From: Gavia stellata
Lineage: Eukaryota > Chordata > Aves > Gaviiformes > Gaviidae
Direction: 5' to 3'
DNA length: 64,000 nt
Assembly (NCBI RefSeq): GCF_030936135.1
Contig: NC_082618.1
Coordinates: forward strand, 5,553,034-5,617,033
Shown one piece after another: positions 27,096-39,600 of this stretch. Numbering within the stretch: position 1 is the first letter of the stretch; every line of letters starts with the position of its first letter. The position numbers and the translations under genes were made by a program. The notes under the pieces were generated by a model. It saw nothing but the letters and a program-made list of their open reading frames with translations, ran no database searches and was not told the origin of the DNA.

Positions 27096-27653
27096 CTGCA
27101 AATGGAAAAAGGGAAACTGAGTCAGGCCCCCGGCGGCAGCTCGGGGAGGGGGACCGGCACCGGCTCCCTGGCAAGGCTGAGCATCCCCGCAGGGCGGCCG
27201 AGCATCCCTGCAGGGTGGCCAGGCTCGGGCCAGCTGCATGGTGTCAGGACGTGGCTGCCCAGCATCTCCCCCCACCCTCCATCCCCTTCCTCCTCCCCAG
27301 CCCCCCGGGGGTGTTAGTCCTGGATTAGGCAGCGGCGAGGGCAGAAAGTGAGCAGGTTAATGTGGCTTTTGTGTTTCCCAGACACCAAAGATTGAAAGCT
27401 GCTGAAAAAGAGACGTTCGGGATTAGCGGGAGGCGAGCTGCGGCCCGCTGGCGCCTGAGGATGAGGAGGGATGTGGGGAGCATGGGGGCAGCAGGGATGG
27501 GGGGACATGGGGGGCAGTGACGTCTGGAGCCGGTGCAGGAGTCGGCCCCTTGCCCCCTTCTCCTGGCCCAGTGTTAGTGGGACCAAAGAGAGATACAGGC
27601 ACAGCTGGGTGCCGAAGGCATCCTAGGGTGTGAGGAGACACAGAGGGGTCTGG

Positions 27654-27687
<34 letters not shown>

Positions 27688-30600
27688 GGGGGAGGTTACC
27701 CTGGGAGCCAGGCTGGCGGCGATGCTCTCCGAGAGGGACCTTGGGATGAAATGGAAAAGGAGAAGTTGACATCACTGAGGCAGGACCACACGGTGACGGA
27801 CCCTGGGGTGGCGGGTGTGATGGGGATTGGGGACAGGGCAGGAGGGCAGGGAAAGGCCCTGGGGCTTCTCGCTTGGCTATGGGGCAGCTGAGAGGGGCTG
27901 GGGGTGTTTGCCTGGCTGCCCCCTCCCTGCAGCATCCTCTAAGCCTCACAGAAATGGCTCTGCTCCAAGCAGAGCTGGGTCTGCCGTCCCCATCCATCCC
28001 AGGGCTAGGTGACAGGGATGGGGGGGACAGTCCCCGCAGGGACCATGGGCTGCGTCCTCCAGCCAGACCTTGCCACCTTCCTGGTGACATCCTGGCAAAA
28101 CCCAGCTCAGGGATGGAGTGGGAGGGATGCAAGACCAGCTGGTGGTACTCAGGCTGGGAAACCTTCCTCTGGGCTGGGAGGAGCTTTCCCAGCCCACGGT
28201 CTTTACAGGGTGTCCATCGGGGAGGGCTGCAGGGAGCTCTGACCCACCACATCAGCCGTATTTCTCCTGTTCTCCTTCCTTACAACTTCAGCCCAGCCCA
28301 GGCAACATAAAACCCCTCCCACAGCGAGCCAGAGCTGAGTTCTGAAAATCCAGCCTCCTCCACCCCATGGCCCCGATCTCCCAGCTGATAGCAGGAGAGA
28401 CAAATAGGTCAGGAACGAGGTAATCTCAGCTCGCTGCTGGTACCGCGCCAGCGCTGCATGCTAACGAGGTACTATATATGCACACAGTGTTTCGTCTGGC
28501 ACTAAATATTGCCTGTCTTACAGCCCAGGATCCTGAGTCAATAGGATCTCAAGGAGGAGAAACTGGCTTTTGGAGGGCAGGGGAGAGACACGCTCGCAGC
28601 CGTACATCGTGCTGGAATATGCACACCTGGATTAAAACCAATTCCTATTTTCATGCCTCAAAATGGGAAGAGATGAGAAGGTTGCAATATTGGAGGCAGT
28701 CTGGTTATCCATCTGTCTGGGCCAGCTGATTCGCCCAGCTGGTCAGCCTCAGGGTTATCTATCTGTCTGCAGAGTTGCTCATCCGTCTGTCCATCCATCC
28801 ATCCATCCATCTACCTGTCCGTCCGTCCGTCCATCCACCTGTCCGTCCGTCCATCCACCCACCCATTCATCCATCCATTCATCCCTCCCTCTGTCCATCC
28901 ACCCACTCATCCACCCATCCACCCATCCGCCCACCCATTCATCCATCCATTCATCCCTCCGTCCACCCACCCACCCACCAACCCACCCACCACCCACCCT
29001 TCAGGGCTGGCTGGGGGCATTGCTCAGCCCCGGGCCGTGCCAGCAGCCACAGCAGAGGTTTCCCCGCGTGCCGGGACCCACCTCGTGATCCTCCTGGGCT
29101 CCATGAAGCTGGGGGAGTCACGTCTCCTCTTCCTGATTGGGGAGTAGCTCCTGGAGCGGCGCCGGGCACGGGTAGGATCGGGGTCACCGTGGCGTGTTCG
29201 GGGCTCGTTGTCCTTCTCTCTACACCATGAGGAGGAGCGTCAGGGGTGCAGGATGGGGTCCCGGGTGGGATACAGGGACAGCCCGTGCACAGCAGCCCCC
29301 CACAGGGGTGACACCCCCACCCAGGGCTGGTGCTTCCAGTGCCACCGGGGCCAGCAATGACCAGCAACCCCCTCCTGGAGCCCCGGAGAAGCCGGGACCA
29401 CCTTGAGCCATGGATGCTCTCTAAGCCCATTGCTGGTACCCGTGCCGCCCATGCTGAAGGCCCCCCCGGGGGCTGACCTGCTGGCGGGTTTTTTCGGCGA
29501 GGGCGAACGGGAGCGGCTGCGTCCTGCTCTCTTCTCCCGGGAGCGGGAGCGGGACTTGGAGAGGGAGCCGCTGGAGCTCCAGGAGCTGCTGCGCTGGCCG
29601 GGGCTGGGCGATGGGCTCTTCCTCCGCTCCGAGGCGTGCCGGGAGTGCTTGGCCGATGACTCCGAGCTGCTGTTGGGCCGGCCCCGGTGGTGCCTCTCCT
29701 TCACCCTGCGAAGGCAAACCCCAGCACCTCTTTGCATCTCGCCCGCCGTGGCTGGCAAGGTGTCCCCGCGGGAGCCGGCGACCCCAGGTTCCCATGGAGG
29801 AGCAGCGAGCGCACCTACATGACCCCAATTTTTGGCTGGGCTGCACCCCTGATTATAAAGCATGGGGCACTCACCTGCTTGGGATCCTGCACCCTGCGGG
29901 ATGCTGTAATCCCACGCAGCCATCCAGGCACTGGCCTTCGCGCTGGGATAATCCCTTGTGGGGATCACCCTTCCAGCAGTGCGCTGGCACTGACCCACTG
30001 CAGCTCTTCCCTATCCCCATCTCCATCCCCATCCTCATCCCCATCCCCGTCCCCAATGCCATTCCCATCCCATCCCTTCCCCATCTCTGTCCCCATCCCC
30101 ATCCTCATTCCCATCCTCAACCTCATCCCTGTTCCCGTCCCCATCCCCGTACCCATCCCTTGAGCACCCCAGCCCCGCCCTGGTCCCCAGCGTGCCCCCC
30201 AGAGCTTTCCCTGGATGGAACTGGGGTGCCTGCATGGGGCTGCACCCCAAATACCGGAGACCAGCTCCCGTGTGCCAGCAGGGACGGCATGACCCCATCC
30301 TGGGGACCCCCTTACTTCTTGGCGTGGGCGCCGTGGTTCCTGTCAGGGCCGAGTGGCGGGTGGTAGGGGTGGGAGCCCGCCGAGCCCTCCGAGTCGCTGC
30401 TGTAGCCGGCGGGGCTGAGTGGCGGTGGCGGGGGCTCCCGGGGGGCCGCTGGCCGCCCCTTGCTCTGGCCGCGGTGGCGGGGCGGCGGCGAGGCGCTGTG
30501 GGAGCGGTGCCGGTGGCCGTGCTTGGCTCGCTCCGGTGTGGGCGACCGGGGGCTGCGGGCACCGTGTCGGGCCCCCCGGGTGCGGGGGGACGGCGGGTCC

Positions 30601-33600
30601 GTCCTGCTGTGAGCCCGTGGAGAGGGGGACGCCGAGGCCGGCCTCTGGCAAGGGGGAGAGAGAGAGAAGGGGGGAAAGGTGGTGGGGGGGAACAAGAGAA
30701 GAAAGAAGGAGAAAGGGGATTTTAATGGGGGGCGCCGGGCCGGGGGCGCGGTTCACAACGTCAACGCACATCGCATAAGGCAGGCTACACAGACGCTACC
30801 CTGCACCTTCCTCTCGCCCTCAACAACGTGGGTCATGCAAACCTCCGCATGCAAAACGCCAAAAAAAATAATTCAAATAAAATTAAAAAAAAAAACAAAG
30901 GAAGGGGTAGGATGGGAGCAACAAAAAAAAAAATAAATCCAAGAAACCCCCAAGTCGTCGGGGAGGGAAAGCTCGAAGGGAAAGAAATAACCCCCCCCGA
31001 AAACACCTGGAGCGGGGATAAAGCAAACCCCAGCGCCCGCCTGCCCAGACCAAGAAAGGGGAAGGGAAAAGGGGGTAAAACCCAAACGAAGGGAGGAAAA
31101 TGGGGGGGGGGGGAAGAAAAGATGAGAGGAGGGGAGGTGGGGGAGAGTAAATCAGACGGAGCCGGGGGGAACAGGTCGAACCAAAGAGGGCTGGAGGTGA
31201 TGGGGGGGGGTCTGCTCACACAGAGGCATGCACATATATAGAGAGATATATGTTCAGATACGTGTAGTATTTATAGATAGTACAGCTTTTGGCTTAAAAC
31301 GAATCAAGAAATGAGGAGGACGGCACAGAGCGACAATGGAGGGCAAGGCGGGGGGTGGGGGGCCAGGGGCGAGAAGGCAAAAAGAAACCAAAAAAGAAAG
31401 AAGAAAAACCATCCAAATCAAATCAAATCAAATCAAATTAAAAAAACAAAGCAAAACTTCACAAATGTCCTCGTTACTGAGATAAACGAATGTCTCTGAG
31501 CTCTTCCTGGGACACGCATTGAGCTGTTAGCTGTGACTCTGCAGGGAACTGCTAAGTCCTCATCAGCACTCAACACAGACTTTGCTTTCTGCTTCCTTTT
31601 TTTTTTCCATTATATGCTTTTTTTTTTTTTAAGTCCCTCTTGGTTAACATCCACTTACCAAAAAAGTGGCATTTCCTCCTTTAGTAGGTAAGGTATGAAG
31701 AGAAGGGAAAAGCGGGGCAATATAAGTGCATCATTAGATTCACAAAAATGCAAGAGAGAAAGAAAGAGCGAGAGAAGGAGAGACAGAGACAGAGCCAGAG
31801 AGAGGAGAAATAAACCAAACCAACTCACTTCTCCTACGGGGTGGGAAACCTTGGGCCACCGCCGCGGCCAAGGCCCCGTGCCGGGCTCTCGCTGAGAGCT
31901 GGGGGGGCCTGTCCGGCCCCGGGGTCCGGCACGCAGCGGCTCCCAAATATCTGAGCTCCTCCGAGCCGCAGCCGCTGCCTGGGATTCTCCCCCCCATCTT
32001 TGCAAACACCGCTAGACCAAAAAGATGGGTGGAAACGGCTCCTGCGCTGCTGGCTGCAACCAAGGCGGCAAACCCCGGCTGAGGGGGCTTTGGGGGGCTC
32101 CTTTGCCTGGCCACAGCCCAGCACTGGGTCCCTGAGCATCCCTGGAGGGGTAAATCCTGCACGGGGCGGCACTGAGCCTGGCCAAGGGGATCTAACAGGG
32201 GCCAAGGGGATTGGGGTGGTGCCAGGGCCAGTGTCACCATGCCCGGGGGTACGCTGGGGGCCGGTGACCCCCATTCCCTGCTGGCCCCTCGCCCCAATCA
32301 CGCCTGGCTGGTTAATCCCTGAGGACCTCCTAAATGCTGCTTTTCTCCCCCAAAAGAGAAGCGGGCGAGGCGCCAGGGTGGGAGCCTGGGGACCGCCACG
32401 AAGATGCTGCAAAAGGGACACTAAGCCACCGTGTCCCCCAGCACCCCGAGGTGGGGGGGGTCACAGAAGCCACTCCGCACCCCACCGGTGGCACGTCCCC
32501 CGTCACCTCCTTGTCCCCACGGATAAGCCAAGCCCTCCAGCTGCAGACCAGCAAGCTGGAGCCAAAACGGAGGGGATTTGGGGTTCTTGGTTAACAATCT
32601 GTCGCTGTTGCGATCGCTCCAGCGAGGGGGGAGGCTGGCGGCGATGGCAGTCCTGCCCACCCCACAAACCGCCCTGCAAGCGCTGGGGGACACGGACCCC
32701 TCCAAGGGGGTGCAGCAGCCCTGGAAGGGGGGGGGTCGGTCGAGTCTGTGCCTGGCCCCGCATACAGGCAGGGAAAAATAAAAGCAGAGATGAAGAAGAA
32801 GAAGAGGAAGAAGAGGAGAGAAAGAGAGGGGTTTCCTCTTTCCCAGGGCGGCATTTTGGCACCGGCCAGCCATGCTGCGGGCTGCGGGATTCCCACCCAA
32901 ACCCCGGGGCAGGGGCGGAGGGGACTCCTGCCCAGGCGTGCAGGAAGGCAATGGAAGGAAAAGCATCCCAAATAAATCCAAATTGGCAAAGGCCCAGCCC
33001 AAAAGGGAAAACAGTCTGGGGGCTTGGAGGGCTGGGACAGCCAGGGCTGGGACGCTGTCCCCTGCCCCTCGGGGACCGTGATGCCCTGGACCTGCCTCTC
33101 TCCACGGAGGAAGATTTCAACCTTTCCCCATTGCAGCTCCCCAATATTTTCCCTGGATTGTTGGGGTTTTTTCTCATCATGGCCCAAGGAGGGGCTAAAC
33201 CCACACATCTCCCCACATTTCTCATTTCTTGCCCCATCCATCCACCCCGAAACCCCCTGTGCCCGGGATCTGCTGCCGCTCCCACCCACAGGCTCTGGCC
33301 GCTGCCCCTATTTCTCGCTAATTATGTTTGCCTTCGTTACCCGGCCCCTAAGGGGGGGACTTAAACGGAGCAGCCGTGCTCGGCCCCTGGATGGAAAGGA
33401 ACACAAATTTGGAGGGCTGAAAGACACAGAAATGCATTCTACCGACGGCACAAGGAGATGGGGAAGAGAAAAGGGGGGAAGAAAGAAAAAAATATTACGT
33501 GGACAGGGCAAAAAATATAAATAAAGAATGTAAGAGAAGAGCATGGCTTTGCAGCTAACTGGGGAAAACCATACAAATCAAAAAAAATTATATATAGCCA

Positions 33601-36600
33601 CCAAAAAGAGACAAAATGAAAGAGAGACAGAGAAGGAGAGCGAGAAAGAAAGAGAAAGAAAGTCAGAAAGAAAGAGAAAATAACATTAAATCAAGCTACG
33701 GTGCTTTTCAACAGGCTCATCTGCAGAAGTGAACGTGCAGAGGTGGACGAAATACCTACCTTCGCAATTGGCAGTGACAGGAATGCGATAATAAAAAAAG
33801 AAAACAATAATCTCCACATTTGGAGGGCAGAATGGGAAAAAGACAAGGACTCTTTAGTACGGCGATCCAGACCCCTCAGCTAATCCCGTTTGCTTTGCTT
33901 AGAATTTTGTAAATTGGTCTCGTTAGCTCTTTAGTTTTTAATTTTTCTTTTTTTAAATGGAAAGGTTGTGGCCGGCTGCGGAGCGGGGCAGCCGCGGAGG
34001 GGTGGGGTTGGTGGCTGGTGTCTATAACCCAGCTGCATTTTGGTCTTAAAAAGTCGCTACATAACATGGCAAAATCCCGGATAACATGCAGGGAAGGCAA
34101 TGGATGGAGATGGGACACGACGAGCGTTGTTGGGCTATGTTGGCCCAAAGAAAACCGGAGAGAAAGAGGGGCTGGAGGGTGCGTGTGGGCGAGGAGGAGG
34201 AGGAGGAGAGACCCGGGAGGAAGGCTGGGGAAAGCAGCAGGGATGGATGGAGACGGGACTGGGTATTTAAAAGGGAAGGCAACGCGGCGCAGCGCCCCAG
34301 GGCACCCCTTTGTCCCGGCAGCTCTGGGGGTGCTGGGGGGGCACGGCTCGCCCTGGGTGGATGGGCTGAGTCCGGTGCTTTTGGGGGATCTAGAGGTGGC
34401 GGGGGGGGCGGGTACCGAGGATGCTCAGCACCCGTCCTGCTGGGATGCAGGATGCGGGTGCCTGGCTGCAGGATGGCCGCGGGGTGCTCAGCTTGGGGGG
34501 GGGGATAACCCAGCACCCAGCGGCCTCATCCTGCAATCATGGAGGAAAACCATCCCCACGGCAGCAGGATCCGGCCGCAGCCGAGGCAATGGGGCAGTAG
34601 CCAATTCAAGGAGGCAAAGGGCAATTCGCTCCGTGATATCGAAGCAAGCCCACTACCTTTGCGGTGTAGAGCTGCTCGGTTCTCTTCCCTTTTAAATTCC
34701 TTCTTCAAAATATAGAAAATGGAAATACAATGTTCAGCAGTCGTAAATATTTAGAAAACACATCTGCTTTTTTTTTTTTCTTCTCCACATTAACACACAC
34801 AAAAGCAAAAAATTCTAGAACAACACAACGACGACGGGAAGGGGGGAAATAATAAGAGAGATATATATTGTTTGCATTTCTGTACATCACAAGGGAAAAG
34901 AAAAGAAATCATGAGAAAGGAAACTAAAACAAGGGAGGGGAAAAAAAAAGCACGTTTCATTGCCCTTCCCTCCCCCTCGTCCCTGCTTCTGCTGAGCAAG
35001 AAATGGAAGTGTATATTACCGTTTGGGTTTTTTTCAAATGGGAGGCTAAAGAAAAACACAGATGGGATTAAAAAGAAAAAAAAAAATAGAAACCAGAGAG
35101 AGAAAGAAGAGAGAGAGAGAAAGAGAGAGAAAGTTGTCGGAGAAAAGTCCCGCTGGTGCCGGGGAGCCGTGGGAGCTCGGCGGCCTGGGCGATGCTGGGT
35201 GCTGGGGGTGGTGGGCAAGGGGAGAGTGGGGCAAGCCGGGTGCCTGGGTGGGTGCTCGGCACCCGAACCCCCCCCACACCCCAGCCAAAACCACAGGAAA
35301 GAAGAAAGCATAGAGTTGCCCCGAGAGGCGGGCAGGGTGCTGGGTGCTGCTGGGGGGTGCTGGGCTGGGGAGGGGGAGCTGGGTAGGGCAAAGGGGATGT
35401 GAGTATGGGGTGGGGGGCTCCTGGCCCCATTTTCTGGGGTGTCCCTGGCCCCACAAGCACTGCAGTGGCAGCGTTGGGTGCTGCCAGCCCGGAGCGTCCC
35501 CGCAGCACATTGTCCGTGGGAATAAAGTCCCCTGGAGCGAGCGGGGACCTGTGTGCCCCCCATTAGTGGGGTCCCCCAGCGCATTGCCTTCGCTCAGCTC
35601 TGCCTCCAGCCCCCCCGCTAGCCGCAGCGGGCTCCTCGCCACTCTGGCACTGGTTAAACTGGGGCTGACCCCCTGGTCCCACTGGGTTAGGGCTTTGCCC
35701 CACTCAGTGTGGGAGCAGCCCCCCGGGCTTCACCGGGACCCCCAGGGTGCTAAGGCAGAGCTGGGGACACCTAGCTCCGATGTCACCCGCCACGGGGACC
35801 CTGAGTTCCTAAAACCTGAGCACCCAGCACCAAACCCCCTCCAATCCCTAGCCTGGCCTAACCCCAGTCCCCAGGCTGGGCACAAACTGGGTGCTGGGGT
35901 CCCAAGCGCTGGGGAGGGTTGGGGCTGGCTGGGAAGCAAGAATTTTCCAGCTTTGCCCATTTCTTGGCTGTTTGGGTTCAATCTACGCCCAGGGAGGTGC
36001 TGAGCCCGGTGGTGACCCTGGCAGGTAACGCTGGCCTGCCAAGCCGCCATCCCCGGGGGGTGACATCCTCGGAGTGATGTGTGGCTTTGCGGGGGGGGTG
36101 GGATGACCTGTTGGCTGCCCCGATACCTGCCCCGAGGTGATGGGCTGACTCCCCCAGGGAGACTGTGCACCCATTGGAAGGGTGATGGGTGCTGGAGGGG
36201 GTGCAGCCTGCACTCCGCATCTCCCCCATGTGCCCCAGCTGGGTGAGGGGGGAGCCGAGCGAGTGGGGAAGGAGGGGAGAGGAGAGCCGGGATAGGGGGT
36301 CCTGTGGAGGGAGGAGGGAAGGGAAGCGAACGGTGATCCAAGAAAAGCCTACGTACATCCGAGGGCTCCGGGAGCGGGGTGCCGTGGCTGTGGCGGCCGT
36401 TCTGGGCGCTGCCCTTGTGCCCGTTCTGGTGTGGCGAGGCCGAGCGGCGGGGCGAGGGGGAGGACGGGCTGCGGCTGGAGCGGGCGCTGCTGCCCTTGGG
36501 GCCATCCTGCCGGCGCTTGGGGCTTAGCCTGTGGGGCACCGCACCGTAAGCCGCCGGCATCCCCCCTGGCCTGAGCCTGGCATGGCGTTGCCCTTCGCCC

Positions 36601-39600
36601 GGCTCCGAGAGGGTGCCGGCTGCAAGCCTGGGCTGAGATGGCGGGGCGTGGTTTGCCGATGCAAGAACCGGGGTGAAAATTGGTGGTTTGTGCTTTCTCC
36701 AGTTCAAAATTGAAACCCCGCGTTTCCAAACCCCACACAGCTGCTACAGCATCATCCTGCTCCCCTTCATCCTCCCGAGGGTCCCCATCCCGGGGACATC
36801 TCTGCCACCTGCCTCCCTTCCCTCCATCCCCAAGGGTCCCCGTCGTGGGGACATCTTTGCCACCCACCTCCATACCCTCTGCCCCATAAGGGTCCCCATC
36901 CCGGGGACACCTCTGCAACCTGCCTCCCCACCCTGCATCCCATAAGGGTCCCCACCATGGGGACACCTCTGCCACCTTCCTCCTTGCCCCCCAAAACGGA
37001 GGCTAGGGGGCCGTTGGTGGTAGGGGTGGGGGTCCCGGGCTGCCCCTACCTGCCGGGGGATTTGGAGCCGCTGTCGTCGGAGGAGAGCGAGGCGCTGTGG
37101 GAGCTGCAGGAGCTGCGCCGGTGCGAGCGCCAGGCCGGGGACTCGCTGCGGGACCTGTGGAGAGGGCGGCCAGGGGGGCCAAGGGGCAGGCTGAGCTGCC
37201 GCGGGGGGACACGCAGGGAGGCACACCGCCCCGCTCTCCCCCGCCATCCCGGCCCCTCACCTCTTACGCTCTTTGTTTTTCTCTTTCCGTTTGTTCTTGG
37301 GGCTCCGGGACCTGCGGGAAGTGCCACAAGCTGCAGAGACAGGAGCAGGGGCAGCACCCAGGGGGGGCTTCCCCAGCCCCCCCTGAGCCACAGGAGGAGC
37401 GATGGGGAGGACCTGCCTGGAGCAGGGCTCCACTGAGCTTCACACCGTGGTGGGGGTCCCAGCTGGCTTTGGGGGGACCATGGGGTGCCACGTGCCATTT
37501 GGCAAGGCCGAGTGGGAGGGGGTGGCAGTGGGAAGGGGTGTTCCAGCTCTGCTCGGCATCCACAGGGCCTGTTGTCACCCCTCCACTCACCTCGCCCTGC
37601 GTCATCCCCCTCTGAGCCCCTGTGCCCGCCCGGGCACCCTTTGCCTGTTTTTTACTTCTTTCACCCTAAAAGAGCGGTGCTGGCAGAGGGCATCCGCAGA
37701 GCAGGGCGCAGCCAGGGCTTGCCCTCACCATGGCTGCCTGGTGTCACTGCTTCTCCCCCAGGGGACATTTGGAGCCGTGTGGGACCCTGCAAGAGCCCAG
37801 AGTGGCCCTGTGCCAACTCCAAGGTGGGGGACGCCCAGCAGTGCCCGTCTGTGGGGTGAGGGGGACGCTCACCAGGCAAGGGATGGACAGACAGACGGTG
37901 GGTGATGGCAGCCCACGCTCACACCCACCGTGCCCAACGGGTCCATCCGCTGCCCGGTGGCATGGGGTCTGTCCCTGTGAGCAGAGGGGAAGGGGACAGG
38001 GGAAGCTGGCAGCCAGCGCTGGTGGCAATGGGGTGGCTCCCAGCAGCTGTCACTCTCACCTGTGTCTTCTCTTCTTCCGCGACCCCGACTCAGACCTGAG
38101 GGATGAAGAGGAGGCAGAGATGAAGGAGACATGCTGAGCCGGCCAGCGGGGAGCGAAGGCTGGGCAGCTCCAGGGTTTGGGGACAAGGGCAGGGGGGGTG
38201 GCCCCAAGATGGATGGGGCAGGTGACAGCTGCTGTGAGGAGGTGATGGCCCCATGAAGAGCCATCAGCATCCATCCCAGCATCCATGCCTCCATCCCGCC
38301 CCAGCCCAAGGGCCTGGGCAGCCCCACTGTCCCCAACCAGCCCTGCTGTCCCCAGCCCAATGTGGTGTCCATCCTACCTGTCACGTCTGTGTTTCTTTCC
38401 AGTCTTCTTTTTCTTCTCTTTGCGGATGGGTGAAGAGCTGTCGCAGCTGAGGGGGGGGGGGAAAGTGGGTGCCCCTGAAGGGGGAGCAAGGGACCTCCCA
38501 GCCCCATCCCTGTGGCCCAGGGGAGCCCCATCCCGCCGCTGCCCGGCACCCTGCTTCCCCGGAATCACCCACGGGATGCACAAACATCACATGGCAATTA
38601 TTTCCTGGGGGGATTTGGGGTGGGGGATAGAAAGGGGCTTTTAGCAGAAGGGCTCCAGCTGCCTTTGGTGCCGGAGCGCCCAAATCCCGCTGTGTCCCAT
38701 TGCCACCTCGTGGGCTCTGCAGCCTCCAGCAGGAGATGGGGAGGCCAATTCCTACTGGGATTTCAGAGGGGGACAGTGGGTGGCGGAGGCTAGCCCGTGC
38801 CTGGTGGCCCTGCATGCCTGGTGGGGACCCCGCAGCCCACCCAGCCCAGCGGGCACTCACCTGCGCTCCGAGCCAGGTTTCCTCTTTTTGCTGCCGCGGG
38901 GAAGGCAGAGAAGAAAGGGACATTAGCGACAGCATCCTACCCAGCCAGCCAGCTCTAACCAGAGAGGGGACCAGTGGGTGGATGGAGCCAGACCCTTCAG
39001 GCAGCCAAATCCTGCCCGGTGCTGTGCCCTGCGGCAGCCGGCTCCTTCCCAGCACGGACTGGGCAAGGTCCCACCAGTGTGTGCAGTTGGGTGGGCTGGT
39101 GGCACGTCCCACAGCTCTCTGTGTGTGCGCACACACGTGTGTGTATTGCACCACCGGTGCATGCAGATGCATTGCACCTCTTGAGGGTGCACGTTCGGGG
39201 GTGCACTGCCCCCCAAAGTGGGGGACTTGCCCCACCAGAGCCTGGAGAAGGGGTGAGCTGGGAGGAGAGTTGCCCACCCAGGAGAGGGGGACTGCACAGG
39301 GACAGCTGGGGACTCACCGGCTCCGGCGGTGACCTGATTTCTTTTTCTTTTTCTTCTTGGGTGGAGGAGAGGTGGAGCTGCTCGAGCGCCTTTTCAGCCT
39401 GTGGGAGCAAGCAGGCAGTGTCGGCGGGAGAAAGGATGCCTGTCCGTGGCTCTCCGGGCCTCCATGTCTCCCAACAGGGGCCTGGCAGGCAGGGAGACAT
39501 CCCCTCCCTGTGCACACCCGCTCCCCAAAATCCCACTGAAGGTGCAGCCAGACCTGTACTCGCGGTGGCCGCTGTCCTCGCGGTAGCACTCGGCCGAGCA

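Noticed and set aside
26499-27275. Gln/Pro-rich 258-codon minus-strand frame and Gly/Cys-rich plus-strand frames at the SRRM3 terminal exon
   Set aside because: They are other phases of the AGC/CGC-rich Ser-Arg codons of exon N. The linked phase gives the SRRM3 C-terminus.
32000-33364. 454-codon plus-strand open frame in SRRM3 intron J-K
   Set aside because: Low-stop GC-rich sequence with overlapping frames on both strands and no recognisable domain or conserved motif.
34420-34450. Possible REST/RE1 site (CTCAGCACC)
   Set aside because: Only the left half matches; the GGACAGC half is absent at the allowed spacing.
34629-34680. Possible 15 nt microexon (minus strand, CAG then GCAAAG|GTAGTG)
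   Set aside because: The sequence upstream of the AG is purine-rich, so there is no usable polypyrimidine tract.
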